Part shown: positions 18,966-27,271 of the stretch, in pieces
Numbering within the stretch: the stretch's first letter is position 1
How the letters are laid out: each line of letters opens with the position of its first letter
Source: Actinomyces sp. ICM47
GTDB taxonomy: Bacteria; Actinomycetota; Actinomycetes; Actinomycetales; Actinomycetaceae
Reading direction: 5' to 3'
Assembly (NCBI RefSeq): GCF_000278725.1
Contig: NZ_ALCA01000092.1
Coordinates: 1-29,640, forward strand
Length of the DNA stretch: 29,640 bases
Made by a program: the position numbers and the translations under genes
Notes under the pieces: generated by a model
What the model was told of the DNA's origin: nothing
Seen by the model: only the letters and a program-made list of their open reading frames with translations
The model's database searches: none

Positions 18966-20102
18966 TCAGACGCCGAAACGAATGGGCATCAGCAGGTAAC
19001 GGAACTGCGCGATCTCGCCCTCGTCGGCCTTCTTCTGGCCGGTGATGACGGCCGGCTTCGTCGGGTGCGTGAAGCCGAAGCGCACGTAGTCGGTGTCCAG
19101 GACCTGAAGGCCGTCGATGAGGAACTGCGGGTTGAACGCGGTCGAAATATCGTCGCCGTGCAAGGTTGCTTCGATGGCTTCGGAAGCCTGAGCGTTGTCG
19201 CCCTGGCCAGCTTCGAGAACCAGCTGGCCGTCGGTGAAGGCCAGGCGCACGGAGGTCTTACGCTCGGCGACCAGCGACATACGCTTAACGGCCTCGAGCA
19301 GCGCGTGACGGTCGACGACGGCCTGGATCGGCGTGGATTCGGGGAAAAGGCGGCGCACAGCGGGGTAGTCGCCGTCCATGAGTGTGGAGGTGGTGCGGCG
19401 GCCCTGGGCGGTGAATCCGATGAGGGACGAGGCACCGGGCTGAGATTCGCTGGACAGGCCGACCTCAACCTTGGCACCCGAGGTCATCGACTTGGCGACG
19501 TCCTGGAGAATGCGGGCCTTAACCAGGGCGACCTCTTCGATCGAGGTGTCGGCGGGTTCCCAGTCGAGTTCACGCATGGCCAGGCGGTAGCGGTCGGTGG
19601 CCAGCAGCGTAATCGCCGGGCCGTTGATTTCGATGCGTACGCCCGTCAGCAGGGGCAGCGTGTCGTCGCGGGACGCTGCGATGGACACCTGGGAGACGGC
19701 CTGGGACAGCGTGGATGAGTCGATGGCACCGATGCCCTTGGGCTGGGCGGGCAACAGTGGGTACTCGTCCAACGGCATGACTGCCAGCGTGAAGTGCGAG
19801 GATCCGCAGACCAGGTTCACCTTCTGGCCGTCCAGCTCGACGGAGACCGGCTTGGAGGGCAGCGACTTGGAGATGTCAGCCAGGAGACGGCCAGAGACCA
19901 GGACCTCACCAGCCTCGTCGACTGTGGCAGGGATGTGCGAGTTCGCGGAGACCTCGTAGTCGAAGGAGGACAGGGTCAGTTCGTCGCCCTCAGCTTTGAT
20001 GCGCACGCCGGCCAGAATCGGGGAGGCCGGACGCACAGGGAGCGCGCGGGCGGTCCACGACACGGCTTCGGCCAGAACATCGCGGGCGACGGTGAACTTC
20101 AT
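18966..20102 (-). CDS. dnaN: DNA polymerase III sliding clamp (beta subunit)
   Basis: A 378-residue beta clamp: a head-to-tail dimer of three similar domains per subunit encircles DNA and tethers the polymerase. The start is MKFTVARDVLAEAVSW at 20102, with GGAGGC 4-9 nt upstream; the frame is open further upstream but shows no family character. Motifs include LTGVRIEINGP and the LLATDRYRLAMREL region of domain 2, and the C-terminus YLLMPIRFGV, close to the canonical M-P-(M/I)-R ending that lines the partner-binding pocket. It heads the dnaN-recF-dciA operon; its promoter must lie in the 409-bp origin spacer toward dnaA. Confidence 0.98.
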   Translation of the reverse strand: MKFTVARDVLAEAVSWTARALPVRPASPILAGVRIKAEGDELTLSSFDYEVSANSHIPATVDEAGEVLVSGRLLADISKSLPSKPVSVELDGQKVNLVCGSSHFTLAVMPLDEYPLLPAQPKGIGAIDSSTLSQAVSQVSIAASRDDTLPLLTGVRIEINGPAITLLATDRYRLAMRELDWEPADTSIEEVALVKARILQDVAKSMTSGAKVEVGLSSESQPGASSLIGFTAQGRRTTSTLMDGDYPAVRRLFPESTPIQAVVDRHALLEAVKRMSLVAERKTSVRLAFTDGQLVLEAGQGDNAQASEAIEATLHGDDISTAFNPQFLIDGLQVLDTDYVRFGFTHPTKPAVITGQKKADEGEIAQFRYLLMPIRFGV

Positions 20103-20511
20103 AGCTGCCTCCAAAACGCAAAACGGATTGATCACTACTTTACTCACAAGTGTGCCCACGTGGGGCGCGATTCTTGCTTGGCACTCGCGCTGGTCACGAC
20201 GCGTCAGCGCTGATGTTGGGCGGAGACCTGTGAAAAAAATTTTCTCATTCGACTCTCCTTCCATCATAAGGGTTGTGAGTTCTGTGGATAACTTGTTTTT
20301 TCGTTGAAAAATCTTGAAATTACATCGGTGTAATGACGTGGATGGATCTGTGCACTGCGCACGTGGACGTGTGGACGGCTGAAATTACAAGTTTTCGTCA
20401 TTCACAGAGGGCCTCGTTTTCTCCACAGGGTTTGCTCGTTCATCCACGCGCTGTCCACATATCCTGTGAATGACGCGCGGGCGCCGACTTTCGTCAGCGC
20501 CCGCGCGGGTT
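20103..20511. other. dnaA-dnaN intergenic part of oriC
   Basis: A 409-bp spacer with AT-rich DNA at about 20230-20335, a candidate unwinding element. One perfect DnaA box lies at 20283-20291 (TGTGGATAA). A second cluster of weaker matches lies near dnaA: TTCTCCACA (20419-20427), TCATCCACG (20440-20448) and CTGTCCACA (20451-20459). An inverted repeat, ATTACA-TCGG-TGTAAT, spans 20319-20334. In mycobacteria and Streptomyces the functional oriC lies in this interval. Confidence 0.75.
20474..20507 (-). terminator. dnaA terminator hairpin
   Basis: An 11-bp stem (CGCGCGGGCGC with GCGCCCGCGCG) starts 4 nt after the dnaA stop. A 12-nt loop contains a possible GAC/GTC extension. There is no long T-run, so this is a strong hairpin that separates dnaA from the origin spacer. 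Confidence 0.7.
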
Positions 20512-21969
20512 TTATGCTTCCCTGGCCTTTTGCTTGATGCGATTTGTAAGCTCGGACACATGGTTGAAGGTTTCGCGTTTCTCCTTCATGAGCTTCGAAA
20601 TCTTCTTGTTCGCGTGCATGACCGTCGTGTGATCGCGACCGAAGGCCTGACCGATCTTGGGCAGCGACAGATCGGTGAGTTCACGGCACAGATACATGGC
20701 GATCTGGCGGGCCTCGACGACGGTGTGGCTGCGCTCGGAGGACCCCATTTGCTCGATGGTCACGCCGAAGTAGACGGCGCACTGGCTCATGATGAGGCTG
20801 ACCGTAATCTCGTTGTCGTCCGGGTTGGACACGAAATCCTTGAGCATCATCTGTGCCAGATTCAGGTCGATGCGCTCTTTGTAGAGGGACGCCCACGCGC
20901 CGATGCGCACGAGCGCGCCCTCCAGCTCACGAATGTTGGAGGAGATGCGCGAGGCCACGTATTCGAAGACCTCAGGGGTCACCTCGAAGCCCTCCGCGTC
21001 CGCTTTCTTATGCAGGATCGCGATGCGGGTTTCCAGGTCCGGCGGCTGAACGTCGACGAGCAAGCCCGAGGAGAAGCGCGAGCGCATGCGGTCCTCGAAA
21101 CCCTTGAGCTGCGCGGGAGGCAGGTCGGAGGTCAGGACGATCTGCTTGTTCGCGCTGTGTAGCGCGTTGAAGGTATGGAAGAAGCCTTCGACCGTCTGCT
21201 CCTTGTTGCCGATGAACTGGATGTCGTCGATAAGGAGGATGTCGAGTTCGCGGTAGCGGCGGTGGAACGCCTCGACCTGCGAGTTATCCGTCTTATTGAG
21301 GCGAATCGCGTTGATGAACTCGTTCGTGAACTCTTCGGAGTTGACGTAGCGGACCTTCAGGTGCGGCATCATCGACAGCGCGTTGTGGCCGATGGCCTGA
21401 AGTAGGTGCGTCTTACCCAGCCCGGAGTCACCGTAGATAAAGAGAGGGTTGAAGGCGTTGCCCGGCGACTCTGATGCGGCCAGCGCGGCGGCGTGCGCGA
21501 AACGATTCGACGGGCCGATAACGAAGGTATCGAAGGTGAACTTTGGGTTCAGGTGCGTGGGAACTGCGTCGGCGCGGGAGTCCGCCACGGCGGGGGAACG
21601 CTGTTCCTTCTTTTTCTTCTCGTGGTACGAGGCCGGGGTGGGGGTCGGAGGAACCGGCGCGGGAGCGGGGGGTTCTTCTTCCTCCTCCTCTTCCTTCGTT
21701 TCCACGAGTTCCAGGGACGGATCGACCGTGATGGCGATGCGTACGGGGCGTCCGAGGTTCACGGACAGGGCGGTCGTCAGCTTGTTTTGCGCCTTATCTT
21801 CGATCCACTGCTTCGTGAAGCCGTTAGGGACGGCCAGGAGGATCGTCCCTTCGATATCGCCGAGCGGGCGCGCGGAGCGCAGCATCGACGTCGCAACGGG
21901 ACCCAGTTCATCGGTGGGAACTGCGTCGAGGGCGACAGCCCACGCGCGTGTGAGGGAATCCGGCTCCAC
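20512..21969 (-). CDS. dnaA: Chromosomal replication initiator DnaA
   Basis: A 485-residue initiator that binds DnaA boxes and opens oriC as an ATP-bound oligomer. Domain I is about residues 1-85. Domain II (about 86-135) is a linker with a run of seven Glu, a Pro-rich stretch and a KKKK block. The AAA+ domain III shows Walker A GDSGLGKTH (180-188), Walker B ILLIDDIQF and sensor motif TSDLPP. Domain IV carries the DNA-binding signature GRDHTTVMHANKKI. The start is the GTG at 21967-21969 with CGGAG upstream. It is divergent from rpmH, with boxes in the shared leader, so autoregulation is likely. A terminator hairpin follows the stop, so dnaA is probably a single-gene transcript. Confidence 0.98.
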   Translation of the reverse strand: MEPDSLTRAWAVALDAVPTDELGPVATSMLRSARPLGDIEGTILLAVPNGFTKQWIEDKAQNKLTTALSVNLGRPVRIAITVDPSLELVETKEEEEEEEPPAPAPVPPTPTPASYHEKKKKEQRSPAVADSRADAVPTHLNPKFTFDTFVIGPSNRFAHAAALAASESPGNAFNPLFIYGDSGLGKTHLLQAIGHNALSMMPHLKVRYVNSEEFTNEFINAIRLNKTDNSQVEAFHRRYRELDILLIDDIQFIGNKEQTVEGFFHTFNALHSANKQIVLTSDLPPAQLKGFEDRMRSRFSSGLLVDVQPPDLETRIAILHKKADAEGFEVTPEVFEYVASRISSNIRELEGALVRIGAWASLYKERIDLNLAQMMLKDFVSNPDDNEITVSLIMSQCAVYFGVTIEQMGSSERSHTVVEARQIAMYLCRELTDLSLPKIGQAFGRDHTTVMHANKKISKLMKEKRETFNHVSELTNRIKQKAREA

Positions 21970-22418
21970 GACTATCTCCGAACAGAATATACGGTGAATT
22001 CAGTCACGACTTAAGGGTGATGTACGTGACCTTATGACATGTTCAAAGTGTAGTCCGCACACAGGCTTATGCACAGGTTGGGGATGGAGCTGTGGAGAAC
22101 TATCACAGAATCACATGTATGTAGTTACAACTTTGGGGGCGCGGAGTGGCGCGGAAAGCAAATTGACACACAGCTTGTGGATAACTGTCATCATCCACCG
22201 CTGTGGAAGACTTCGTTCCACAGCGATTTCCACAGCTGTGGAAACTGTGTGTGACGCGGTGTGTAATTTCGCCCCGTTGACTCACCGCCCACATCCGCTT
22301 AGTCTTGGAAATTGTTTGCGCCCATTTCGGGCGTGTGTCCCCGCTATCGTGCCCTGATCGGGCCGGTAGCCCAACCGATCAACGAGTGGGAGACCACTCC
22401 CCGCCGAGGAGAATTGCC
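21970..22418. other. rpmH-dnaA intergenic part of oriC
   Basis: A divergent spacer of 449 bp rich in DnaA-box-like 9-mers: TTATGCACA (22067-22075), TGTGGAGAA (22091-22099), a perfect TGTGGATAA (22176-22184), and a group of TGTGGAA/TTCCACA sites between 22202 and 22246. Two of these meet back to back as an 18-bp perfect palindrome (22227-22244, TTTCCACAGCTGTGGAAA). The density of sites suggests DnaA loading and dnaA autoregulation. The promoter of rpmH should lie between 22280 and 22400, but no consensus pair stands out. Confidence 0.75.
21986..22014 (-). promoter_or_regulatory. Candidate dnaA promoter
   Basis: On the minus strand TATATT (plus 21986-21991) lies 17 bp after TTAAGT (plus 22009-22014). 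The -10 is good and the -35 weak. The resulting leader would be very short, just long enough for the ribosome site. Confidence 0.35.
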
Positions 22419-22559
22419 GTGACCACCAAGCGGACCTTCCAGCCCAACAACCGTCGTCGTTCGAAGACGCACGGCTTCCGTCTGCGCATGTCGACCCGCG
22501 CCGGCCGCGCCATTCTGGCTGCCCGCCGTCGCAAGGGCCGCGCCAAGCTGTCCGCCTGA
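22419..22559 (+). CDS. rpmH: 50S ribosomal protein bL34
   Basis: A 46-residue, Arg/Lys-rich protein of the large ribosomal subunit. It begins [20 protein letters not shown] and continues [20 protein letters not shown], the textbook bL34 sequence. The GTG at 22419 is chosen because GAGGAG lies 8 nt upstream and the family starts here; a longer frame from 22305 is a shadow. The rnpA start follows 9 nt after the stop, so the two are one transcript. Confidence 0.98.
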   Translation: MTTKRTFQPNNRRRSKTHGFRLRMSTRAGRAILAARRRKGRAKLSA

Positions 22560-22568
22560 GACACCCCG

Positions 22569-22931
22569 GTGCTGCCGCGCGCGCACCGCATGGTTGACCC
22601 AGCGGATTTCACCGCCGCGATCCGACACGGAGCGCGCGCAGGAGATCCACTGGTTGTCGTCCACGTCCGAGCCGACGAGGAGCGCAACAGCCGCCTCGTC
22701 GGTTTCGTCGTACCCAAGCGCGAAATCAAGCGCGCCAATGGACGCAATCGTGTCAAGCGGCAGCTGCGCCACCTCATGCGCGAACGCGTCGCCGACCTAC
22801 CCGAGGGGACCAGGCTCGTTGTGAGGGCATCCTCCAAGGCCCTCGGCGTGCCCTCCAAGGAACTCGGTACCCATCTTGATCGCGTGATGGAGCGAGCGTG
22901 GCGCAAATGGAACGCGCGATCACAGTCGTGA
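22569..22931 (+). CDS. rnpA: Ribonuclease P protein component
   Basis: A 120-residue basic protein that assists the RNase P RNA in 5' tRNA maturation. The family start [13 protein letters not shown] and the RNA-binding motif [15 protein letters not shown] (RNR motif) are present. The start is the GTG at 22569. It lies between rpmH and yidD in the conserved order, and its last bases overlap yidD. Confidence 0.97.
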   Translation: MLPRAHRMVDPADFTAAIRHGARAGDPLVVVHVRADEERNSRLVGFVVPKREIKRANGRNRVKRQLRHLMRERVADLPEGTRLVVRASSKALGVPSKELGTHLDRVMERAWRKWNARSQS

Positions 22932-23263
22932 GGCGAGTGCTTGTCGCACTCGCCTCCGCGCCCATCATCGCCTACCAGCGATACATTTCCCCGGCCTTTG
23001 GCCCCCGGTGCCGCTACGCGCCCAGCTGCTCCGCCTACGCGCTGCAAGCAATCCGCGTTCACGGCCCCATCAAGGGACTGATCCTCGGGGCCTGGCGCCT
23101 GCTGCGGTGCAACCCGTGGAGTCATGGGGGAGTGGACCACGTGCCCGCGCGTGGGCGCTGGAAGCCAGAGGCCTGGGTCCCACCCGATGACTGGGCAGGC
23201 CACGACAACTGGGAACGGCCCGCCCCCATGGGACTGGACCCGGAACATGACTTGACCGAGTAA
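22928..23263 (+). CDS. yidD: Membrane protein insertion efficiency factor YidD
   Basis: A small protein that associates with the inner face of the membrane and assists YidC/Sec insertion. Diagnostic residues are [21 protein letters not shown], with three Cys (RCRY, PSCSAY and LLRCNPWS), and GGVDHVP. The start is placed at the GTG at 22928, whose GTGA overlaps the rnpA stop by 4 nt and gives the usual N-terminal length (111 residues). A GTG at 22898 with GGAG upstream would add 10 residues and is a real alternative. The C-terminal 35 residues ([12 protein letters not shown]) extend past the family core and are acidic and Trp-rich. Confidence 0.93.
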   Translation: MRRVLVALASAPIIAYQRYISPAFGPRCRYAPSCSAYALQAIRVHGPIKGLILGAWRLLRCNPWSHGGVDHVPARGRWKPEAWVPPDDWAGHDNWERPAPMGLDPEHDLTE

Positions 23264-23335
23264 CCGGCCACGGCCTCGGGAATGTAAGGAACAACGAAAC
23301 AGCGGCGCTCAGGCGCCACGGCGAAAGCGAAAACT

Positions 23336-24679
23336 ATGTTCGACGCAATTCTCCACCCCTTCGCGTGGGCCATCTCGTGGCTGTGGGTGTGGATCCACGA
23401 CTTCCTGGTGCTCGTTGGAATGTCTTCCGGCTCCGGTATCGCGTGGGTCCTGTCCATCGTGCTGCTCACCATCCTGGTGCGCATCGCCATCATCCCGCTG
23501 TTCCTCAAGCAGATCCGATCCTCGCGCGCCATGCAGGCCATCCAGCCCGAGATGCGCAAGATTCAGGACAAGTACAAGGGCAAGAAGGACCAGGTCAGCC
23601 GTCAGAAGATGATGGAAGAGACCCAAGCCCTCCAGCGCAAGCACAAGGTCTCGCCCTTCGCCTCCTGCCTGCCGATGCTCGTCCAGATGCCCGTTCTGTT
23701 CGGCATGTACCGCGCGATCATCGCCGTCTCCTCCATCTCCGCTGGCACCTACATGTACCGAGGCGAGGCTGCTGACCACCTCGGCCCGCTCACTGAGTCC
23801 GTGTCCACCGAGATCGTGAACTCGACCGTCTTCGGTGCTCCGCTGTCGCGCACCCTGCGCGAATCCACGGGGGATCCGCTCATCGTCGGCGTCTTCGTCA
23901 CCGCGATTGTCCTCATGGTTGCCCTGCAGTTCTTCTCGATGCGCCTGTCCTTCCAGCGCAACATGCCCGACCTGGGCAACAACCCGATGGCTCAGTCGCA
24001 GCGCTCCATGATGTACGTGATGCCGCTGATGTTCATCTTCTCCGGCGTCTTCTTCCAGATGGGCGTCGTCATCTACACGGTGACGGCCTCCTTCTGGGCC
24101 CTCGGCCAGTCCTTCTGGACCGTCAAGGTCATGCCGACCCCCGGCTCCCCGGCCTACGCCGACCTGCTCTCCTCGCGCGAGTCCGCCTACCAGGAATGGG
24201 CCAAGCCCTTCTTCCAGAACTATGACCGTGAGCGTGCCGCCCTGGGCACCGCGTCCACTGACTCGCGTGTCGACGAACTCAACGAGCGCACGCTCGCCGA
24301 GGTGCGCTCCAAGGCCAAGAAACAGCACGTCGCTTCCGACTTCCCGGCCTCCATGACCACCGGCGAAATCATCACCGTCTACCGCAACCTCGCCTTCCAG
24401 AAGTGGACGACCCTGCCCGACGAGCAGTGGATGCACGGCCTGACCCTCGCCGTCGAAAAGCGCCTCGCTAAGCAGGAAGCTTCCGCCCAGCGTGCCGAGC
24501 TCCAGAAGCAGGTCCGCGAACGCCGTACCCTCGAGCGGGAGGCCGCCCAGGCCTCGTCCGAGTCGACGCCTGCTGAGGCTACGAAGGACAGCACAAACGG
24601 CTCCCTGAGCGCCGAGGAGATTGAGCGCCGCCGCGTTGAGCGCCGCAAGGCCCGCCGCCGCTCTGGCAAGAAGCGCTGA
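23336..24679 (+). CDS. yidC: Membrane protein insertase YidC
   Basis: A 447-residue YidC/Oxa1/Alb3 insertase that inserts membrane proteins alone or with SecYEG. The conserved groove Arg is Arg49 in TILVRIAIIPL. The cytoplasmic hairpin PEMRKIQDKYKGKKDQ follows, then SPFASCLPMLVQMPVLFGMYR, an Oxa1 hallmark. Membrane segments lie at about 35-58, 108-130, 183-205, 223-242 and 245-265. There is no large periplasmic domain, as in Gram-positive bacteria, and no lipobox Cys. The last 180 residues are hydrophilic, ending in a long basic helix (RRVERRKARRRSGKKR) that probably contacts ribosomes. The insert between TM2 and TM3 (SAGTYMYRGEAADHLG) is typical of actinobacteria. Confidence 0.96.
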   Translation: MFDAILHPFAWAISWLWVWIHDFLVLVGMSSGSGIAWVLSIVLLTILVRIAIIPLFLKQIRSSRAMQAIQPEMRKIQDKYKGKKDQVSRQKMMEETQALQRKHKVSPFASCLPMLVQMPVLFGMYRAIIAVSSISAGTYMYRGEAADHLGPLTESVSTEIVNSTVFGAPLSRTLRESTGDPLIVGVFVTAIVLMVALQFFSMRLSFQRNMPDLGNNPMAQSQRSMMYVMPLMFIFSGVFFQMGVVIYTVTASFWALGQSFWTVKVMPTPGSPAYADLLSSRESAYQEWAKPFFQNYDRERAALGTASTDSRVDELNERTLAEVRSKAKKQHVASDFPASMTTGEIITVYRNLAFQKWTTLPDEQWMHGLTLAVEKRLAKQEASAQRAELQKQVRERRTLEREAAQASSESTPAEATKDSTNGSLSAEEIERRRVERRKARRRSGKKR

Positions 24680-24759
24680 TTGACAATTCACGGTCCCGGA
24701 ACCCGAGCGGGTACCCTGGATCCCAGCAAGACCCCATTCCCCACCACGGAGGACCCGTC

Positions 24760-25263
24760 ATGAGTGACGACAACGCAGGCAAGCTCACCCGCCTCGAAGA
24801 AGAAGGCGAACTCGCCGCCGACTACTTGGAAGAACTGCTCGACATCGCTGACCTTGACGGTGACATCGAGATCGACGTCGAGAACGGCCGCGCATCCGTC
24901 GAGATCGTCGCCGACGATCCCGAGGCTCTCGAGCGCCTCGTCGGCGAGGATGGCGAGGTCCTGGACGCGCTCCAGGAACTGACCCGCCTGGCCGTCCAGA
25001 CCGAGACCGGCGAGCGCTCTCGCCTCATGCTCGACATTGCAGGCTTCCGCGCCGAGCGCAAGGAAGAGCTGCAGGACATCACGCGCGAGGCCATCGCCCG
25101 CGTGCGCTCCACCGGTGAGGCCGTCAAGCTCGACGCCATGAACCCCTTCGAGCGCAAGGTCTGCCATGACGTCGTCGCCGAGGAGGGCCTGACCTCCGAA
25201 TCCGAGGGCGTCGAGCCCCATCGCCGCGTCGTCATCCTGCCCGAGGATTCCGACGGTGAGTGA
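24760..25263 (+). CDS. khpB: KhpB/Jag RNA-binding protein (KH and R3H domains)
   Basis: A 167-residue RNA-binding protein. Residues 1-30 are a short acidic N-terminus (the separate Jag-N domain of Firmicutes is missing). A type II KH domain follows (about 30-95; GEDGEVLDALQELTRL holds the GxxG loop). The R3H domain (about 96-160) has MNPFERKVCHDVV, with the R-x-x-x-H signature. KhpB pairs with KhpA in other Gram-positives to bind RNA and tune cell-wall and division genes. It is translated from the ATG at 24760 with GGAGGA upstream. The end overlaps rsmG by 8 nt. An 80-nt gap separates it from yidC. Confidence 0.92.
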   Translation: MSDDNAGKLTRLEEEGELAADYLEELLDIADLDGDIEIDVENGRASVEIVADDPEALERLVGEDGEVLDALQELTRLAVQTETGERSRLMLDIAGFRAERKEELQDITREAIARVRSTGEAVKLDAMNPFERKVCHDVVAEEGLTSESEGVEPHRRVVILPEDSDGE

Positions 25264-25939
25264 GAACCCGAACGGGTTGGGAAGGGGTCGCCAGGTGGGC
25301 GACCCCTTCGTCCCAGAAGAACCCACGCAGGCAGTCCGTGACTTCTTCGGCCCCGCCTTTTCCGACGTCGCGGAATACGCGCGCATGCTCGAGGAGGAGG
25401 GCGAGCTGCGCGGCCTGCTCGGTCCGCGCGACATGGAACGCATCTGGTCGCGTCACATCGTCAACTCTGCCGCCGTCCTCGACTTCATGCCCCGCAAGGA
25501 GGGGCGCGAGGTCCTGGACGTTGGCTCCGGCTCCGGTTTGCCTGGCATTGTGATTGCCGCGTGTCGGCCTGACCTGCACATTCACCTCGCGGAACCCATG
25601 GCGCGCCGCGTCGAGTGGCTTGAAGAGGTCGTCGAGGGCCTGGGCCTGGATAACGTGACTGTGCATCAGGCGCGTGCCGAGGAGCTGCGAGGCAAGGGCA
25701 AGGCCGACGTGGTCACTGCCCGCGCCGTGGCGAATATGAGCAAGCTCGTGCGCATGACGTCCAAGCTCATCGCGCCGGGTGGCTCGCTCGTAGCGCTCAA
25801 GGGTCGTCGCGCTCCAATTGAGGTGGACGAGGCCTCGGCTGAGCTACGCCGTCACCACCTGCGTGCCGAGATACACGAGGTTCCCTCGATCATGGAGGAA
25901 GAGTCGACGTACGTGGTGGTCTGCACCCGTATCAAGTAG
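25256..25939 (+). CDS. rsmG: 16S rRNA (guanine-N7) methyltransferase RsmG
   Basis: A 227-residue SAM-dependent methyltransferase that makes m7G at position 527 of 16S rRNA (E. coli numbering). The SAM site is VLDVGSGSGLPGIVIA (about residues 87-101). The RHIVNSAAVL segment (66-75), the ARAVANMSKL motif and the KGR near the end are family hallmarks. The start is the GTG at 25256, overlapping khpB, so the two are coupled. Loss of rsmG gives low-level streptomycin resistance in other bacteria. A strong palindrome terminator follows the stop. Confidence 0.96.
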   Translation: MSENPNGLGRGRQVGDPFVPEEPTQAVRDFFGPAFSDVAEYARMLEEEGELRGLLGPRDMERIWSRHIVNSAAVLDFMPRKEGREVLDVGSGSGLPGIVIAACRPDLHIHLAEPMARRVEWLEEVVEGLGLDNVTVHQARAEELRGKGKADVVTARAVANMSKLVRMTSKLIAPGGSLVALKGRRAPIEVDEASAELRRHHLRAEIHEVPSIMEEESTYVVVCTRIK

Positions 25940-25948
25940 GTTTCGCTA

Positions 25949-25990
25949 AAAGTGATGACCACCACATTATAATGTGGTGGCCATCACTTT
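25949..25990. terminator. Long palindrome after rsmG
   Basis: Arms 25949-25968 and 25971-25990 pair over 20 bp with one mismatch. The centre, CCACCACATTATAATGTGG with its mirror base pairs (25959-25980), is a 22-bp perfect palindrome. T residues follow on the plus strand and a T-run on the minus strand, so it could terminate in both directions. Its almost loopless symmetry would also suit a protein-binding site. Confidence 0.65.
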
Positions 25991-26218
25991 ATTGCGAGTG
26001 AGCCTTTCATCTGCATGTTTTTGTGGTGCCGTTGTGTCGTTTCGGTGCTTGTGTGATCGGCCCTCGCGACCAGGAGAATCGATCCTACAGAACAATTTTT
26101 TTCGGTGTGTGATGCAATGTGTCGTGATTCCTGTGTGTATTCATGCATCGCGGGCTTTCGATGCTGTTAGTGTCGGCGGTGGCCCGTAGACTAGAGGCAG
26201 TAGCTAGGAAGGTGTCAC

Positions 26219-27097
26219 GTGACAGCAGAAAACACCCCTCTGTCCTCTCAGATCGAACGCAACATCGCTGATTTGCGTATGCTCGCAAACGCCGAGTATC
26301 GCAAGCCCGCGTCCACGCGCATCATTGCAATCGCCAACCAGAAGGGCGGCGTCGGTAAGACGACCTCGGCCGTTAATCTGGCTGCTGGCCTGGCAATGGG
26401 TGGTCTGTCGGTGCTTGTTATCGACGCGGACGCGCAGGGCAACGCCTCCAGCGCGCTCGGCGTCGCGCACCCCGTGGGCACACCATCGACCTACGACGTG
26501 ATGATCGGGGGAGCAGAGCTGGAGGATGTTGTCCAGCCGTGTCCCGATGTCGAGGGTATCCTCGTGTGCCCGGCGACAATCGACCTGTCGGGTGCCGAGA
26601 TTGAACTGGTTGACGTGCCCGGGCGTGAGAGTCGCCTGAAGGCTGCGCTCAGTCGATACGTGGCGGCGCATCATGAGATCGACATTATCCTCATTGATTG
26701 CCCACCCTCGCTCGGCCTCGTGACGCTGAACGTCATGGTGGCTGCCGACGAGGTTCTGATCCCTATTCAGGCCGAGTACTACGCCCTCGAGGGCCTGAGC
26801 CAGCTCTGGAATACGGTCGAGCGCGTCGGTGCGAGCATGAACCCCGGTCTGCGTGTGTCGGGAATGCTCCTCACCATGTCCGACAAGCGCACCCGCCTGT
26901 CCGAGGAGGTCGAATCCGAGGTGCGTGCGCACTTCCCGCATCACACGTTCCAGACGGTGATTCCCCGCAGCGTTCGCATTTCCGAAGCCCCCAGCTACGC
27001 ACAGACCGCCATTACGTACGATCCGCGCAACGTCGGTGCTATCGCATACCGAAAGGCCGCCCTCGAGCTGTGCGATCGGCTTGCCGCCGCACTGTAA
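26219..27097 (+). CDS. parA: Chromosome partitioning ATPase ParA (Soj)
   Basis: A 292-residue Walker-type ATPase that binds DNA when ATP-bound and drives the ParB-parS complex along the nucleoid. The deviant Walker A KGGVGKTT lies at residues 42-49, the A' motif is VLVIDADAQGNAS, and Walker B is IILIDCPPSLG. The N-terminus (1-35) is a short polar extension typical of actinobacterial chromosomal ParA. The start is the GTG at 26219 with AGGAAGG upstream. The 280-bp leader from rsmG is T-rich and holds no gene; a possible -10 (TAGACT) ends near 26193. parS sites follow the stop directly. Confidence 0.97.
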   Translation: MTAENTPLSSQIERNIADLRMLANAEYRKPASTRIIAIANQKGGVGKTTSAVNLAAGLAMGGLSVLVIDADAQGNASSALGVAHPVGTPSTYDVMIGGAELEDVVQPCPDVEGILVCPATIDLSGAEIELVDVPGRESRLKAALSRYVAAHHEIDIILIDCPPSLGLVTLNVMVAADEVLIPIQAEYYALEGLSQLWNTVERVGASMNPGLRVSGMLLTMSDKRTRLSEEVESEVRAHFPHHTFQTVIPRSVRISEAPSYAQTAITYDPRNVGAIAYRKAALELCDRLAAAL

Positions 27098-27102
27098 AAC
27101 AG

Positions 27103-27118
27103 TGTTTCACGTGAAACA
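27103..27118. promoter_or_regulatory. parS site 1
   Basis: TGTTTCACGTGAAACA is the perfect 16-bp palindrome bound by ParB in most bacteria. It sits six bases after the parA stop. Confidence 0.97.
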
Positions 27119-27225
27119 TTGGCTCGCAGCCTGGGTTTTCCGCAGTTTGGAACGTAGTCGTCACGATTCGTGACCATAAGTTCAATAAAGTGATCAAAGC
27201 CGCTCATCACCTGAGCGCAATACAT

Positions 27226-27241
27226 TGTTTCACGTGAAACA
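27226..27241. promoter_or_regulatory. parS site 2
   Basis: A second perfect TGTTTCACGTGAAACA, extended by matching flanks to a 20-bp palindrome (27224-27243). It starts 123 bp after site 1 and lies about 30 bp before parB, so ParB binding here could repress its own gene. Confidence 0.97.
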
Positions 27242-27271
27242 ATAAACGCACGCAATTGAAGGAGTTATGCA

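Noticed and set aside
24680..24717. A TTGACA promoter before khpB
   Set aside because: The only -10-like hexamer (TACCCT) is 26 bp away, too far for sigma-70 type; the 80-bp gap fits readthrough from yidC.
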